Shown: positions 26,030-34,879, counted from the stretch's first letter. The stretch: 64,000 nucleotides of DNA from JANSWY01 sp965267245 (GCA_965267245.1 OZ253939.1:248001-312000); one strand, 5' to 3'. Translations and numbers: made by a program. Notes: generated from the letters alone by a model not told the origin.

Positions 26030-27022
26030 TTAAAGTAGCACATCATTCACAGGCTGCATCTTAGGAGGAATAGATTCTTTTGGTTCATTGATCATTTCCA
26101 ATAGGTCAATCTCAATTGTTCGGCAAATGGCTGACATAGGAACATCATTTACATAATTTTCAAATGGGTCTTCACTGTTGTCTCCCACGATCTCAATGGT
26201 GCTGAAAATCCAGCTAATGAGAATAGAAAATGGTACAGTCAGCCAAACTGAAAGCTCTCCTTCCATTTTATGAAATTCCTCCACCAGACCAAATGGTAAT
26301 AACAGAATGAAAATCCATACAAACACCAAACTGAAATAAGCATATTGACGCGGGAAAGGAGTATTTTTGATCCTTTCACATTTTCCTTGCTGGTCATAAA
26401 GGATCTCAATGTCTTTCATGAGATTAATGTGCTCAAACTGATCCAGCTTTCCCTGTTCTTTGAGCCAGGAAAAGTGTTCTCCCTGAATTTTTAGTAAGTG
26501 GGTCGCAGCATTTGATTTTTCAACAATAGCCTCATATTCACCACCTTCCAGCCAGTAGAGAATACAATCTTTACACTCCCGGTCATTCTTCAGGCCAAAA
26601 TTGGGTACAAATGAAAGGTTCTTGCGGTCAAATATGGTTGTGGTACGCAATTGAATCCTCAATGAATTAATCCAGGCCAGATGACGCAGGACAATTCTGC
26701 GCACTTCCTTTTTGTCTTCTTCAGTCCTGATGTATGATGTGATTTTGGTGGACAATGACCTACTGGTGTTCACAATCTGACCCCATATTTTTCTTCCTTC
26801 CCAGAATCGGTCGTAGGATTGGTTGTTTTTAAACCCGATATAAAATGCAACAGCAATACCAATTGTACCTAATGGTAAGTAAGGTACCCCAATATTGGTG
26901 CCTGATTCCTCATAGTGGAGAAAGGCGAGGGTTACCAATGAAGTCCAAATCAAGAAGATGAGCAAATTTTTCCAGGAAAAGCGGAAAATCACTTTCCAGC
27001 GGAGATTTCGTTTTACGTACAT
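26030..27022 (-). CDS. Bestrophin-family anion channel-like protein
   Basis: 330 residues of the bestrophin / UPF0187 (YneE) family, inner-membrane homologues of eukaryotic chloride channels. Characteristic features are the N-terminal RWKVIFRFSWKNL, the TM2 region ending NNQSYDRFWEGRKIWG, and the late motif GDNSEDPFENYVNDVPM, which corresponds to the acidic calcium-clasp region of bestrophins. About four membrane helices. It may conduct anions or, as reported for some bacterial members, cations. It stands alone, with no partner genes. Confidence 0.92.
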   Translation of the reverse strand: MYVKRNLRWKVIFRFSWKNLLIFLIWTSLVTLAFLHYEESGTNIGVPYLPLGTIGIAVAFYIGFKNNQSYDRFWEGRKIWGQIVNTSRSLSTKITSYIRTEEDKKEVRRIVLRHLAWINSLRIQLRTTTIFDRKNLSFVPNFGLKNDRECKDCILYWLEGGEYEAIVEKSNAATHLLKIQGEHFSWLKEQGKLDQFEHINLMKDIEILYDQQGKCERIKNTPFPRQYAYFSLVFVWIFILLLPFGLVEEFHKMEGELSVWLTVPFSILISWIFSTIEIVGDNSEDPFENYVNDVPMSAICRTIEIDLLEMINEPKESIPPKMQPVNDVLL

Positions 27023-27163
27023 AAGTGTTTAAGTTCAGGTGCTTTTGAATAGGTAAATTAACAAGAAGAGAGCAGATAAAGTTTTTACTTCGGTGAATAA
27101 AGAAATGCTTCTTCCTAATAATATTGAAAGCCCCTGATAAGGTTTCAACAGGAATTATTGAAT

Positions 27164-27715
27164 TTACCTGGTACTAACCAATAAATCCTGCAACACTTCT
27201 TGTTCAGCCATGGAGGATCCCTTAATTGGATCGTCTTTCTCAGGCTTTTCTATTAATTCAGTCTGCTGAGTAATGTAAATTGGAACCTTCACCTCAACTA
27301 ATTTTTCCAGAAACACGGTATCACCTGGTAATTCTACAAGCAAAGTATCCGTAACAGGAGGGAGCTGAACCATCTTTTCAACAATTGTTTCTTTCTCAGG
27401 TCTTACCAACCAAAATAACACCAACACAAATACCATTATCGCGGCAGTTTGGTAAGCAGGTACACGATAGTTGATGACTTTATGCCAAAAACCGGGTCTG
27501 GCTTGTTTCATTTGGTAGATTAGGTCTTTCTTGATTTGTTTCGAGACATTTATCTCCTTTGAATTCAAAGCGTCGTGTCGGAGTGTTTGCATTTCCTCAA
27601 AACCAGTCTGCCCACCTAATTCCTGATCGATCAGGTCCTTTTCTGAGGTGGTTAATTGATCATAGTTTTTGGTGTTGATCAATTGTTCTATGATATCGTA
27701 TTGCTCATTTTCCAT
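27164..27715 (-). CDS. Probable anti-sigma factor, single TM
   Basis: 183 residues. A cytoplasmic N-terminal part (about 1-85) resembles the anti-sigma layout MENEQYDIIEQLINTK, with many charged residues. One membrane segment follows (about 91-108, TAAIMVFVLVLFWLV), then a periplasmic tail with VEKMVQLPPVTDTLLVELP. It lacks a zinc motif. It overlaps the upstream sigma gene by 11 bases, which supports a sigma/anti-sigma pair. It is the last gene of a SUMF1-sigma-anti-sigma unit. Confidence 0.78.
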   Translation of the reverse strand: MENEQYDIIEQLINTKNYDQLTTSEKDLIDQELGGQTGFEEMQTLRHDALNSKEINVSKQIKKDLIYQMKQARPGFWHKVINYRVPAYQTAAIMVFVLVLFWLVRPEKETIVEKMVQLPPVTDTLLVELPGDTVFLEKLVEVKVPIYITQQTELIEKPEKDDPIKGSSMAEQEVLQDLLVSTR

Positions 27716-28289
27716 GTCTCTCTAAATTATGTTCCTGGGTGAATATCTCTTGAATTCTTGTGCGAATATGGTATAGCCTTGATTTGACTGTTCCCGCAGG
27801 GAGATCAAATGTGATGGCTATTTCTTCGATTGTCAGTTCTTGCTGATATCGGAGTAGAAACATTGATTTTCTTTCTTCACTCAGCTTGTCCAGAATTTTA
27901 TATAACGTACTCAACTGTATGGCCTCATCCAGCTCATTTTGTATCGTAGGGAGTTCTATTCCCTCTTTCTCAAGGTGTTGCCGGTATGCCAATTCAAAAT
28001 TTCGTTTCCTATACAGGTTTTTACACATATTGTGGGCTACCTGAAACACCCATGATTTGAATGTATAGTCCGCTTTGAAAAGCTCAGGCCTTTCAATGAT
28101 CTTGGCAAACAATTCATGAACCTGATCTTCGGCAAGCTCTTTGTCACTCCACAGCATTTTATAGAAGAAACCATTGAGCCGGCAGGCATATCGATCATAA
28201 AGCACACTAAATGCCCGATGATCTCCATTCATTATGGAGATCATCAGGGTTTCATCACTCTTTTTATGGTAGTTGGTGAAAATGCCCAC
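27705..28289 (-). CDS. ECF-type RNA polymerase sigma factor
   Basis: 194 residues, a typical ECF factor. Region 2 lies at about 25-90 (AFSVLYDRYACRLNGFFYKM, then FKSWVFQVAHNMCKNLYRKR) and region 4 at about 125-180 (LSEERKSMFLLRYQQELTIEEIA, then LPAGTVKSRLYHIRTRI). It begins directly after the stop of the SUMF1-domain gene (no gap) and overlaps the anti-sigma gene by 11 bases, so the three are coexpressed. Targets unknown. Confidence 0.93.
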   Translation of the reverse strand: MGIFTNYHKKSDETLMISIMNGDHRAFSVLYDRYACRLNGFFYKMLWSDKELAEDQVHELFAKIIERPELFKADYTFKSWVFQVAHNMCKNLYRKRNFELAYRQHLEKEGIELPTIQNELDEAIQLSTLYKILDKLSEERKSMFLLRYQQELTIEEIAITFDLPAGTVKSRLYHIRTRIQEIFTQEHNLERHGK

Positions 28290-30248
28290 TTATTCTTCAA
28301 TTACTTCCATAAATATCCTAAAACCTACGCTAGGGTCGCTGTTTTCATATTTATTTATGCTGGTAATGGTGCTTTCTTTCGGAGGGTGATTCCAACTTCC
28401 TCCCATAGCGATACCGGGTTCATCTACCATCTCAGCCACGTTTCCGATGACATCATATAATCCCATGTCATTGGTAAAATAGGTACCAACAGGGCTTGTG
28501 ATCAGATAACCATCACCTTTAATGCCACTAGGACATACTGTCTCCTCAGGAGTTTTAACATTAGCCAGGTAACAACCATGAGAATTGGTGATCTTGCTTC
28601 TGTATTTTTCCCAGTGGGAATGATACCATGGGTAGTCCACATTTTCGTAATCCCCAATTCTGTATTCTTCAAATAGTCTCGGTTTTTCATCACCATAAGG
28701 TCTGGCCCTTACAATGTTGTCCTCAAAGTTCCAGGATTGAAAGTTAACATAACCCAATGCGGCCATGGTCCATTCTTTTCTGGATGGTAACCTGAATTTT
28801 ACTTTATTGAATTTTCTATTCTTCTGGCTATTGTATTGTGTGGTTAGCCACTCACAATAGAGTTTAGCTCCCTCGTAGGTCATATCCATCGTTGGATACT
28901 TGGCGAAATTACTCTTTGACTTTTTGTAGTTATTGTGATAGTTCACATGGAATTGGCGATTAATGTATTCATACTTCTCCAAGTCAATTTTGGCAGTTTC
29001 AAAAAGATCCTGATAGTTGTTTTCTCTTAGATAGTCCAGAAAGAATCCATATTTTTCATTGGTGACTTCCACTTCACTTGCATAGATATTGTCTTTTACC
29101 TTGACCAATTGTTTGTCCTGTGATTTAACATCAATGTCTACTATCTTAAAATCCCTAATAACTGGTTGCTTTGCCAAAAGCATGTTGATTCTACCTGAAA
29201 GTTGGGACCTGTTAGCCAATACTTCAATTTGATTTCTCCACTTGTCTGAGTTTTCCTTGTCTTCTAGTTGATCATAATATTCCTTCAAAAGAAAAAATGG
29301 TACAATGTAGTTGGTTTCAAGTGTTTTACCAGTAGCTGTTTTGGGTTCTCCATTAAAATCTACCATGAGATAATCCAACATAAACTTGCCTTCTATATTC
29401 TCTTTCAGTAATGCGTAATTATCTATTGTTTCATCGCTTAATAAGGAGGTGAGTCCCACAATGTATAATCTATCCTGCATAAACTCTATTTGCTGCTTAG
29501 GCATAGTGAGTGCATAGAAAAATTGAATTTCCGAATTGTTTTCAGGGATTTCCAGCAGGTTATTACCATTAATAGTAACACCATACTTTTCAAGGACATG
29601 ATTTTGATAGGAGGGGAGGTTGAGTAAATCAACATTAAGAATTTTGACATCCTTTCTTACCCCATGTACATCTTGCAAGATCCAAAGTGGGATTGTAGTG
29701 TTTTCTCCTTTCACAAAAAGTCCTCCATTTTCGCTAACGGACATTAATACATTGTAGGAGTAACTCATCAAACTAGGAAAGATTTTCTCACTTTCAGCTA
29801 TTTTCTGGGACCAGTAAGCCCTATCAGCTCCTTTCAACTCGGCACTAAGCAATCTTTCCGGTAAAAATTGATTTTTTGGTAGGTCTGCCAGGGCTGCATC
29901 CATTAACGATTCACCCTCCTCAGTCCAGCCAGTCAGTTTACTTTTTGCCCATTTTAACTGAGCACTGTTTGGAAATTCGTTTTCAAATTCCTGAAGGAAA
30001 CTAATTTTTTCTACCTCAGGCATATTGCTGTAGAAGGCCGCCTTAAAACATTCCACCCAGCCTTCCATGTCCTTTGGATTTTCTTCCAGATAGCTTTTCC
30101 AGGACCTGTATTTCTCCAGGTACCATTGTGAAGCTTTAATTTCTGAGATTTTATGAGGGATGACCTCAGGTCTCTCCAGGGAGTTGGCAAAACTTGAAAG
30201 GAGTAACAAAGTACTCAGGTATAACACAAATCCTATTCTCTTTTTCAT
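28290..30248 (-). CDS. Secreted SUMF1/FGE-like domain protein
   Basis: 652 residues. A signal peptide (about 1-21) is followed by a helical region (about 30-160) and a part with IPLWILQDVHGVRKDVKILN, which resembles a module seen in Bacteroidota TPR/DUF2723-type proteins. The C-terminal formylglycine-generating-enzyme fold (about 390-650) has VTNEKYGFFLDYL, MTYEGAKLYCEWL, FRLPSRKEW, GNVAEMVDEP, MGGSWNHPP and VGFRIF. Active FGE enzymes need a Cys pair, which I do not see at the usual place, so it is probably a structural or binding SUMF1 protein, as in GldJ/GldK. It heads the sigma operon. Confidence 0.85.
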   Translation of the reverse strand: MKKRIGFVLYLSTLLLLSSFANSLERPEVIPHKISEIKASQWYLEKYRSWKSYLEENPKDMEGWVECFKAAFYSNMPEVEKISFLQEFENEFPNSAQLKWAKSKLTGWTEEGESLMDAALADLPKNQFLPERLLSAELKGADRAYWSQKIAESEKIFPSLMSYSYNVLMSVSENGGLFVKGENTTIPLWILQDVHGVRKDVKILNVDLLNLPSYQNHVLEKYGVTINGNNLLEIPENNSEIQFFYALTMPKQQIEFMQDRLYIVGLTSLLSDETIDNYALLKENIEGKFMLDYLMVDFNGEPKTATGKTLETNYIVPFFLLKEYYDQLEDKENSDKWRNQIEVLANRSQLSGRINMLLAKQPVIRDFKIVDIDVKSQDKQLVKVKDNIYASEVEVTNEKYGFFLDYLRENNYQDLFETAKIDLEKYEYINRQFHVNYHNNYKKSKSNFAKYPTMDMTYEGAKLYCEWLTTQYNSQKNRKFNKVKFRLPSRKEWTMAALGYVNFQSWNFEDNIVRARPYGDEKPRLFEEYRIGDYENVDYPWYHSHWEKYRSKITNSHGCYLANVKTPEETVCPSGIKGDGYLITSPVGTYFTNDMGLYDVIGNVAEMVDEPGIAMGGSWNHPPKESTITSINKYENSDPSVGFRIFMEVIEE

Positions 30249-30360
30249 CGTTTTCAGTGTTTAATTTAGTGATTCAATAAATGAAAACTTTCGAAAGTCA
30301 ATAGGTATTACACTTGGAACAGGAGAGCGTTCAATTTGAAGTGAAAAAAATTTAAGAATA

Positions 30361-31908
30361 TTAAACCTCGAAGTAATCAGCGGACTTTTTAAGCCTGGAA
30401 CTTGTGTCATGTAGTACGGAAGCACTTTGCTCCATTTGTTCTACCTGTTGCTTTAATGCTTGTTGATTACTGCTCAATTCGCTCATTTGCGAGTTTAGGT
30501 CAGTGGTAATGGATCGTTGTTTGTTCGAAGATTGCACAATGAGAGAACACATCTCAGCATTACTCATAGTGACATGGGCGAAACTATTGAATTTGTCATT
30601 GGAATTTTCGGCTAACTGAACTATGTTTCGAGTGAGTTCATTCACTTCTGCTGCAACAGATCTACTCTTGTTGGCAAGTTCTCTCACTTCCTTAGCCACT
30701 ACAGCAAATCCTTTTCCCTTCTCACCAGCATTAGACGCTTCTATTGTGGCATTGATAGCTAATAGATTTGTTTGATTGGCAATACCATCTAATTGACCAA
30801 GTTTGCTACTGATATCGTGCATCGCAACATTGAGCGCATTGAATTCTTTCTGTCCAGCCTGAATGTCGTTTTTCATTTCTGCAGCTACCTCATTGAGTCT
30901 GGTTGCATTGTCATTACTTTCTGAAGCATCATCTGTGATTTCACGAAGACCATCGTTTAAAGCTTCTGCTGCCTGGAGCTGAATTTGGTTGCTTTCTACA
31001 ATGTTATTGGACACATTTCGGACCAGATTGACTAAATTATTCATTGTGCCTGTGGCTTCTTTGAGTTCAGTAATTATCTTTTGAAAGTGCTTGGAGAGAT
31101 TGTAGGCATCATCCATTAAAAAACCTATCTCGTCCCTATGTCTTACCTCCAGGTGTCTACCAAGTTTACCTTCTCTGAAAATACTGAGGTAATCGCTTAC
31201 TCTGACTAGGTTGGTCTTTAGGTCTCTGGTGATCAACATAAGAGGTATGGCTACAATCAAAGCTCCTAAAAATGTGAAGATTAGTAATTGAGCAATAACT
31301 TCAGTTTGTGAAATATTGCCAAATTCCTGAAATCGGTAGAAAGTGCTGTAGAAGACGATTGACAGCATCATCAAGACACCTACTACCAGGCATATCATGG
31401 AGATATTCAATCGCAAACGAATGGACATGAACTTTTTCTTGGACAACGGTACGTCCTTCAGGTAGGAACCCATTAATTTCATATAGTGATTAAAGAAAGG
31501 AATTGAGAATGTCAATATGACCACAGGCCCCAGTACCCAGGAGACATAAAATACATGATCGCTTAAACCATGTCCGAAGTTCACTACCGGGGGGCCAAAT
31601 AAACCATAAGTAAAAGTGAAAGCAAAGTACCTTACTGGGATTAGATGTATCAATTTGTGTAGTTCCTTCAATTTTGAAGCAGCTTGCAATGCTTTTACCT
31701 TTTTGAAGAAGTGTTTTGTTGCATATAGATTATAACCCAGAAATGCTGCAACATAGAGTATGAACAAGGGACCCGTAATGATCTTTAATAACGAAGGGAA
31801 ATCAAGGATTCTTGCCGTCAATAATATAATGATCCATCCCATGGGAGGCCCCATGAAAGACAGAAATGCAAAAAAAAGGATATTTTTCTCAAGTTGTTTA
31901 TTAAACAT
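30361..31908 (-). CDS. Methyl-accepting chemotaxis-type protein, multi-TM
   Basis: 515 residues. The N-terminal 235 residues hold about six membrane helices rather than the usual two, then a HAMP-like linker (LVRVSDYLSIFREGKLG, then HRDEIGFLMDD) and a methyl-accepting signalling domain (about 290-515). The hairpin tip reads LDGIANQTNLLAINATIEA, with GKGFAVVAKEVRELANKS. No che genes are in the window. It may signal to a distant CheA or serve another process such as gliding. The sensory input is within the membrane. Confidence 0.88.
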   Translation of the reverse strand: MFNKQLEKNILFFAFLSFMGPPMGWIIILLTARILDFPSLLKIITGPLFILYVAAFLGYNLYATKHFFKKVKALQAASKLKELHKLIHLIPVRYFAFTFTYGLFGPPVVNFGHGLSDHVFYVSWVLGPVVILTFSIPFFNHYMKLMGSYLKDVPLSKKKFMSIRLRLNISMICLVVGVLMMLSIVFYSTFYRFQEFGNISQTEVIAQLLIFTFLGALIVAIPLMLITRDLKTNLVRVSDYLSIFREGKLGRHLEVRHRDEIGFLMDDAYNLSKHFQKIITELKEATGTMNNLVNLVRNVSNNIVESNQIQLQAAEALNDGLREITDDASESNDNATRLNEVAAEMKNDIQAGQKEFNALNVAMHDISSKLGQLDGIANQTNLLAINATIEASNAGEKGKGFAVVAKEVRELANKSRSVAAEVNELTRNIVQLAENSNDKFNSFAHVTMSNAEMCSLIVQSSNKQRSITTDLNSQMSELSSNQQALKQQVEQMEQSASVLHDTSSRLKKSADYFEV

Positions 31909-32344
31909 GGTTGGAAAATGCGCAATTGTGCTGTATAAAAATAATCTAAATTGATTTAGAATATAATAATTAACGGGATTATTTTAGGGAGGTTTTGATC
32001 GTAAAATGGGTGGAATTTGATCAGTTGTGGTCCAAGGAAGAAATAATTAGTAAAGAATTAGATCTAATTTTCAATAAAAAGGTATTTGAGGTGGTATTCA
32101 TTTAATAAAATGAAGTTATAGTTAATAATCATCTAACAAATTAATGAAAATGTTAGAAACTTTGTAATCCGTTTTGCGTAATTTTGTACTGACATCTAAA
32201 GATGAAATTATGAAAAAGATGAAATTTCTAACAAATGCAATGTAGCCAGGTACACTAGGTATGTATCACTGGGATAGAGAGAGTAGATGTATTAAAGATT
32301 TGATTTTAAAGAATTCATTGGCTACTCAAGAAGGAGTGTCAGAA
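31909..32344. other. Leader/spacer upstream of the 32345 gene
   Basis: This AT-rich spacer holds a TAATTTTG element (32179-32186, exact -7 consensus but no TTG 19 bases upstream) and a tiny frame ATG...TAG at 32210-32245. That frame is in phase with the following reading frame, which continues after the TAG from 32261. No RNA gene is recognised. Confidence 0.5.
32179..32186 (+). promoter_or_regulatory. -7 promoter element
   Basis: TAATTTTG matches the Bacteroidota -7 consensus TAnnTTTG. The expected TTG at -33 is absent. It should drive the small secreted-like protein gene downstream. Confidence 0.45.
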
Positions 32345-32764
32345 ATGAAGATACATATAAAGCAGTTTTCTGCAATAGATACTAATGGGAATGAACATTA
32401 TATTATTGATTTTCCAGGTCAGCGAACTTTAACGATCAAAGGATATCATGGCGGGAGCTTTTTGAGATCCAGAAGTGTGGTCACATTAGCACCTGGTGAA
32501 TACAAATCTTTAAGATTCTACGTGAATGACGCTGAAAACAGTTTTGTGTACAGCGATGGAAGTGAAGTTCAGGTCCGTAGGCTGGATCATCTTGATTTTG
32601 AGATTGAAGGTGGTTTAACCCTTACAGGCAATGAGTCACCAGAAGTAATACTAAGGTTTGATTTTGAACCATTTAAACCGATGAGCTTTTTATGGCCCAT
32701 CCGGCAATTCTTTACTAGGTCACGCACCTTTGCGGGTAGGCTCACTAGCAGCCTAAGCCGTTGA
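32345..32764 (+). CDS. Hypothetical beta-rich protein
   Basis: 139 residues from ATG 32345; the frame is open from 32261 (167 residues). The product is beta-rich: KIHIKQFSAIDTNGNEHYI, VVTLAPGEYKSLRFYV and PEVILRFDFEP. The pattern 'V.L.PG.Y..LRF' recalls DUF4382-type domains of Bacteroidota lipoproteins, but no signal peptide or lipobox is present, so it may be a shortened relative. A strong terminator follows. Confidence 0.6.
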   Translation: MKIHIKQFSAIDTNGNEHYIIDFPGQRTLTIKGYHGGSFLRSRSVVTLAPGEYKSLRFYVNDAENSFVYSDGSEVQVRRLDHLDFEIEGGLTLTGNESPEVILRFDFEPFKPMSFLWPIRQFFTRSRTFAGRLTSSLSR

Positions 32765-32776
32765 ACCATAAATACA

Positions 32777-32806
32777 AAACCGATGTGTAGCACATCGGTT
32801 TTTTTT
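32777..32806. terminator. Strong terminator, probably bidirectional
   Basis: An 11-bp perfect stem (AAACCGATGTG / CACATCGGTTT) has a TAG loop. It is followed by eight T on the plus strand and preceded by A on the other, between convergent genes. Confidence 0.92.
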
Positions 32807-33122
32807 ATTTCTTTGGTTTCATCACGTCACGGTAAGCAACTTGTAAAGCATCATTTATCAACTCTTCCGGAAGATCCTCTAATTTAAATGTCGTCCAGCC
32901 TTGTTTTCCCCATTTGTTATCCACTGGATATACGGCATCACCGTAATCACTGAAAACAGATTGTTCAATTAATGGGAGTTTAAGGTTTGCAATGTTTTTG
33001 GATACTAAAAGCGTTGCAAATATCCGTTTCTTAATGACCTTAAATGCTGTCCTTTCAAAATGAGGAGCTTCCTCGGTGTTTTCGAAGGATAGGGCTATGT
33101 TTCTAAATTGAGCGCTGGTCAT
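32805..33122 (-). CDS. MmcQ/YjbR-family protein
   Basis: 105 residues of the YjbR/MmcQ double-wing fold. Typical features are the start FRNIALSFENTEEAPHFERTAFKV, IFATLL, and the end with GWTTFKLEDLPEELINDALQVAYRDV (read in parts). Members are small DNA-binding-like proteins of uncertain role, often beside SRPBCC genes and ArsR regulators, exactly as here. It is the last gene of the ArsR-SRPBCC unit. Confidence 0.88.
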   Translation of the reverse strand: MTSAQFRNIALSFENTEEAPHFERTAFKVIKKRIFATLLVSKNIANLKLPLIEQSVFSDYGDAVYPVDNKWGKQGWTTFKLEDLPEELINDALQVAYRDVMKPKK

Positions 33123-33141
33123 AATACCTCAAATATCTGAA

Positions 33142-33552
33142 TTACTTTTGGTTTTCTGCATAGGCTTTAAAATTATTCAATATCGCTTGCCAACCTTGTT
33201 TTTGTAATTCCAAATCATTTTCATCAGGATCAAAAGTTTCAATTAGCTCTGTACCGTTTCCGCTCTTTGAGAAAGTAACCTGTACATTTCTTCCGTCATC
33301 AAGTGTATACGATAGGAGGGAATGGGTTGCTACCTTGTTATATGTCCCGCCAAAATCAAACCCCATGCTACCATTTTTGGCTTCCATTCTCCAGGAGAGC
33401 TTGCCATTAGGCGTCAGGTCGTTGGTAGCGGTTGGACAACACCAATCTGGTGAAGCGAAATTCCAGTTGACAATGTGATCAGGGTTAGTCCAGAGTTCCC
33501 ATACTTTATCGACTGGTTGGTTGATGGTGGTTTTTACTGTAATTGCACGCAT
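33142..33552 (-). CDS. SRPBCC / AHSA1-like protein
   Basis: 136 residues with the START-like Bet v1 fold. INQPVDKVWELWTNPDHIVNWNFA, LTPNGKLSWRMEAK and GWQAILNNFKAY (read in parts) are typical of Activator of Hsp90 ATPase homologue (AHSA1-like) bacterial proteins. The hydrophobic pocket may bind a small lipid or aromatic ligand. It is the third of three related genes behind arsR and probably arose by duplication. Confidence 0.88.
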   Translation of the reverse strand: MRAITVKTTINQPVDKVWELWTNPDHIVNWNFASPDWCCPTATNDLTPNGKLSWRMEAKNGSMGFDFGGTYNKVATHSLLSYTLDDGRNVQVTFSKSGNGTELIETFDPDENDLELQKQGWQAILNNFKAYAENQK

Positions 33553-33564
33553 GTGTAAGTTGAT

Positions 33565-34053
33565 TTAAGATTTAAGCTTTACTAATAATTCATCAAGGTT
33601 GTTACAGATCATACTAAAACCTTCTTTCATGCCCATATTGATCACTTGCTGCAGGTGTTCTTCAGAAGCATATTTTGTGGTAATGATGACTGTGGTGGTA
33701 TCCTTTTCGTCATTAAATTGGTTTTCAAATTTACCTACTGGAAGAGAATCATTAATGATTCCCTCATGGTCACAAAAGGCATCTTCTCCGGAGAAGAATA
33801 TTTGAGAAACAATCCTTAAATAGGATGTTTTGCTCCAATGTTTCTCACCTTCAGGGCTAACCATGGCGTAAATTCTGTGGCCACCCTCTTTGAATTCCAT
33901 GCTTGTGGTTTGGGAACTCCATGGTTTTGGTGCCCACCACTGATCCAGCAACTCAGCTTCCGTCCAGGTTTTCCAGACCAGGTTTACTGGTGCGTCAAAA
34001 GTTCTGGTTATTGTCAGGACATTTTTTTTTGCGGTGAATTTTGTTTCTCTCAT
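33565..34053 (-). CDS. SRPBCC / AHSA1-like protein
   Basis: 162 residues from ATG 34053; the frame continues upstream to 34170, but that part lies inside the previous gene and encodes nothing family-like. The chosen start overlaps the upstream gene by 4 bases (ATGA). Conserved FDAPVNLVWKTWTEAELLDQWWAPK and GMKEGFSMICNNLDELL (read in parts) place it in the AHSA1-like group. Ligand unknown. Confidence 0.88.
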   Translation of the reverse strand: MRETKFTAKKNVLTITRTFDAPVNLVWKTWTEAELLDQWWAPKPWSSQTTSMEFKEGGHRIYAMVSPEGEKHWSKTSYLRIVSQIFFSGEDAFCDHEGIINDSLPVGKFENQFNDEKDTTTVIITTKYASEEHLQQVINMGMKEGFSMICNNLDELLVKLKS

Positions 34054-34493
34054 TTCATTTGATTTACATATTCTTGAAATCTGTTCAAATTTTGCTCCAT
34101 TCCAATATCCGCTTTGAAAGCTCTGATGGCTTCCTCCATGGTTGGTACAGAATCGAATTCTACGATCCATTCCACTTCAGTTTGATCGCCTTTATCCGTT
34201 AGGTTGACAATGATTTCAAAGTTTGGATTTTTATGATCCAAAATAATTTGTTGATTGACAATGATTTCCAGGTACGTATGGTTATTCTCATAATCAGTGC
34301 CATCAGGTCCATGCATGGTAAATTCCCATTTTCCACCTTTCCGTACATCCATTTTGTGAATGGTATTTGTAAATCCTTCAGGACCCCACCATTTGGCGAT
34401 ATGTTCAGCATTTGTGAGTACTTTCCAAAGCAAATCAACAGGAGCATTGAAAGTACGGATCATACTGAGTGTTCTGTTACTTACATCTTCCAT
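34050..34493 (-). CDS. SRPBCC / AHSA1-like protein
   Basis: 147 residues. FNAPVDLLWKVLTNAEHIAKWWGPEGF, with MDVRKGGKWEFTMHGPDG, is the usual AHSA1-like signature (read in parts). Its start ATG shares one base with the stop of arsR (TAATG), so the proteins are translationally coupled. It is the first of the three related genes in the unit. Confidence 0.9.
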   Translation of the reverse strand: MEDVSNRTLSMIRTFNAPVDLLWKVLTNAEHIAKWWGPEGFTNTIHKMDVRKGGKWEFTMHGPDGTDYENNHTYLEIIVNQQIILDHKNPNFEIIVNLTDKGDQTEVEWIVEFDSVPTMEEAIRAFKADIGMEQNLNRFQEYVNQMK

Positions 34494-34819
34494 TAGTCTT
34501 TTTTCTTTTTAGTTTGAAGTTCAATTAATAGGTTATCCAGATTTTTAAACCGGCCTTCCCAGAGTTTTCTGAATGGTTCCAGCCAATCAGCCACCTCAGA
34601 GAGTTTCTTGAGTTCTAAGCTGCAATAGCGTTCACGTCCCTGTTTCTCAATCTGAATGACACCACATTCCTGTAGATATTTAACATGCAGGGAAACAGCC
34701 TGACGAGTCATGTCAAATTGGTCAGCCAAAGCATTTACATTTCGAGACTCCTTAGTCAATGACATCAAAATGTCTCTTCTGGTAGGATCTGCAATGGCCT
34801 GGAATACATCTCTTCTCAT
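34493..34819 (-). CDS. ArsR/SmtB-family transcriptional regulator
   Basis: 108-residue winged-helix repressor. FQAIADPTRRDILMSLTKESRNVNALA, then FDMTRQAVSLHVKYLQECGVI (read in parts), is the typical helix-turn-helix of the ArsR group that precedes SRPBCC genes. No metal-binding ELCVC motif is present, so it is not an arsenic/metal sensor. It probably controls its own operon through two near-identical operators at 34836-34879. Confidence 0.93.
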   Translation of the reverse strand: MRRDVFQAIADPTRRDILMSLTKESRNVNALADQFDMTRQAVSLHVKYLQECGVIQIEKQGRERYCSLELKKLSEVADWLEPFRKLWEGRFKNLDNLLIELQTKKKKD

Positions 34820-34835
34820 ACTTATTGGTTTATAC

Positions 34836-34879
34836 GCAAGTAATTACTTGCTAATATAAGTGCAAGTTTTCACTTGCAC
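34836..34879. promoter_or_regulatory. Twin ArsR operators
   Basis: GCAAGT-AATT-ACTTGC (34836-34851) and GTGCAAGT-TTTC-ACTTGCAC (34860-34879) share the core GCAAGT-N4-ACTTGC. Their centres are 26 bases apart, directly upstream of arsR. Two perfect copies make this a strong operator candidate. Confidence 0.8.

Noticed and set aside
28116..28460. Plus-strand open frame of 114 codons across the sigma/SUMF1 junction
   Set aside because: It is antisense to two well-supported genes and has no recognisable protein features.
34054..34170. Longer N-terminus for the middle SRPBCC gene
   Set aside because: The extra residues lie in another frame of the upstream SRPBCC gene and lack family similarity; ATG 34053 gives the usual 4-base overlap.
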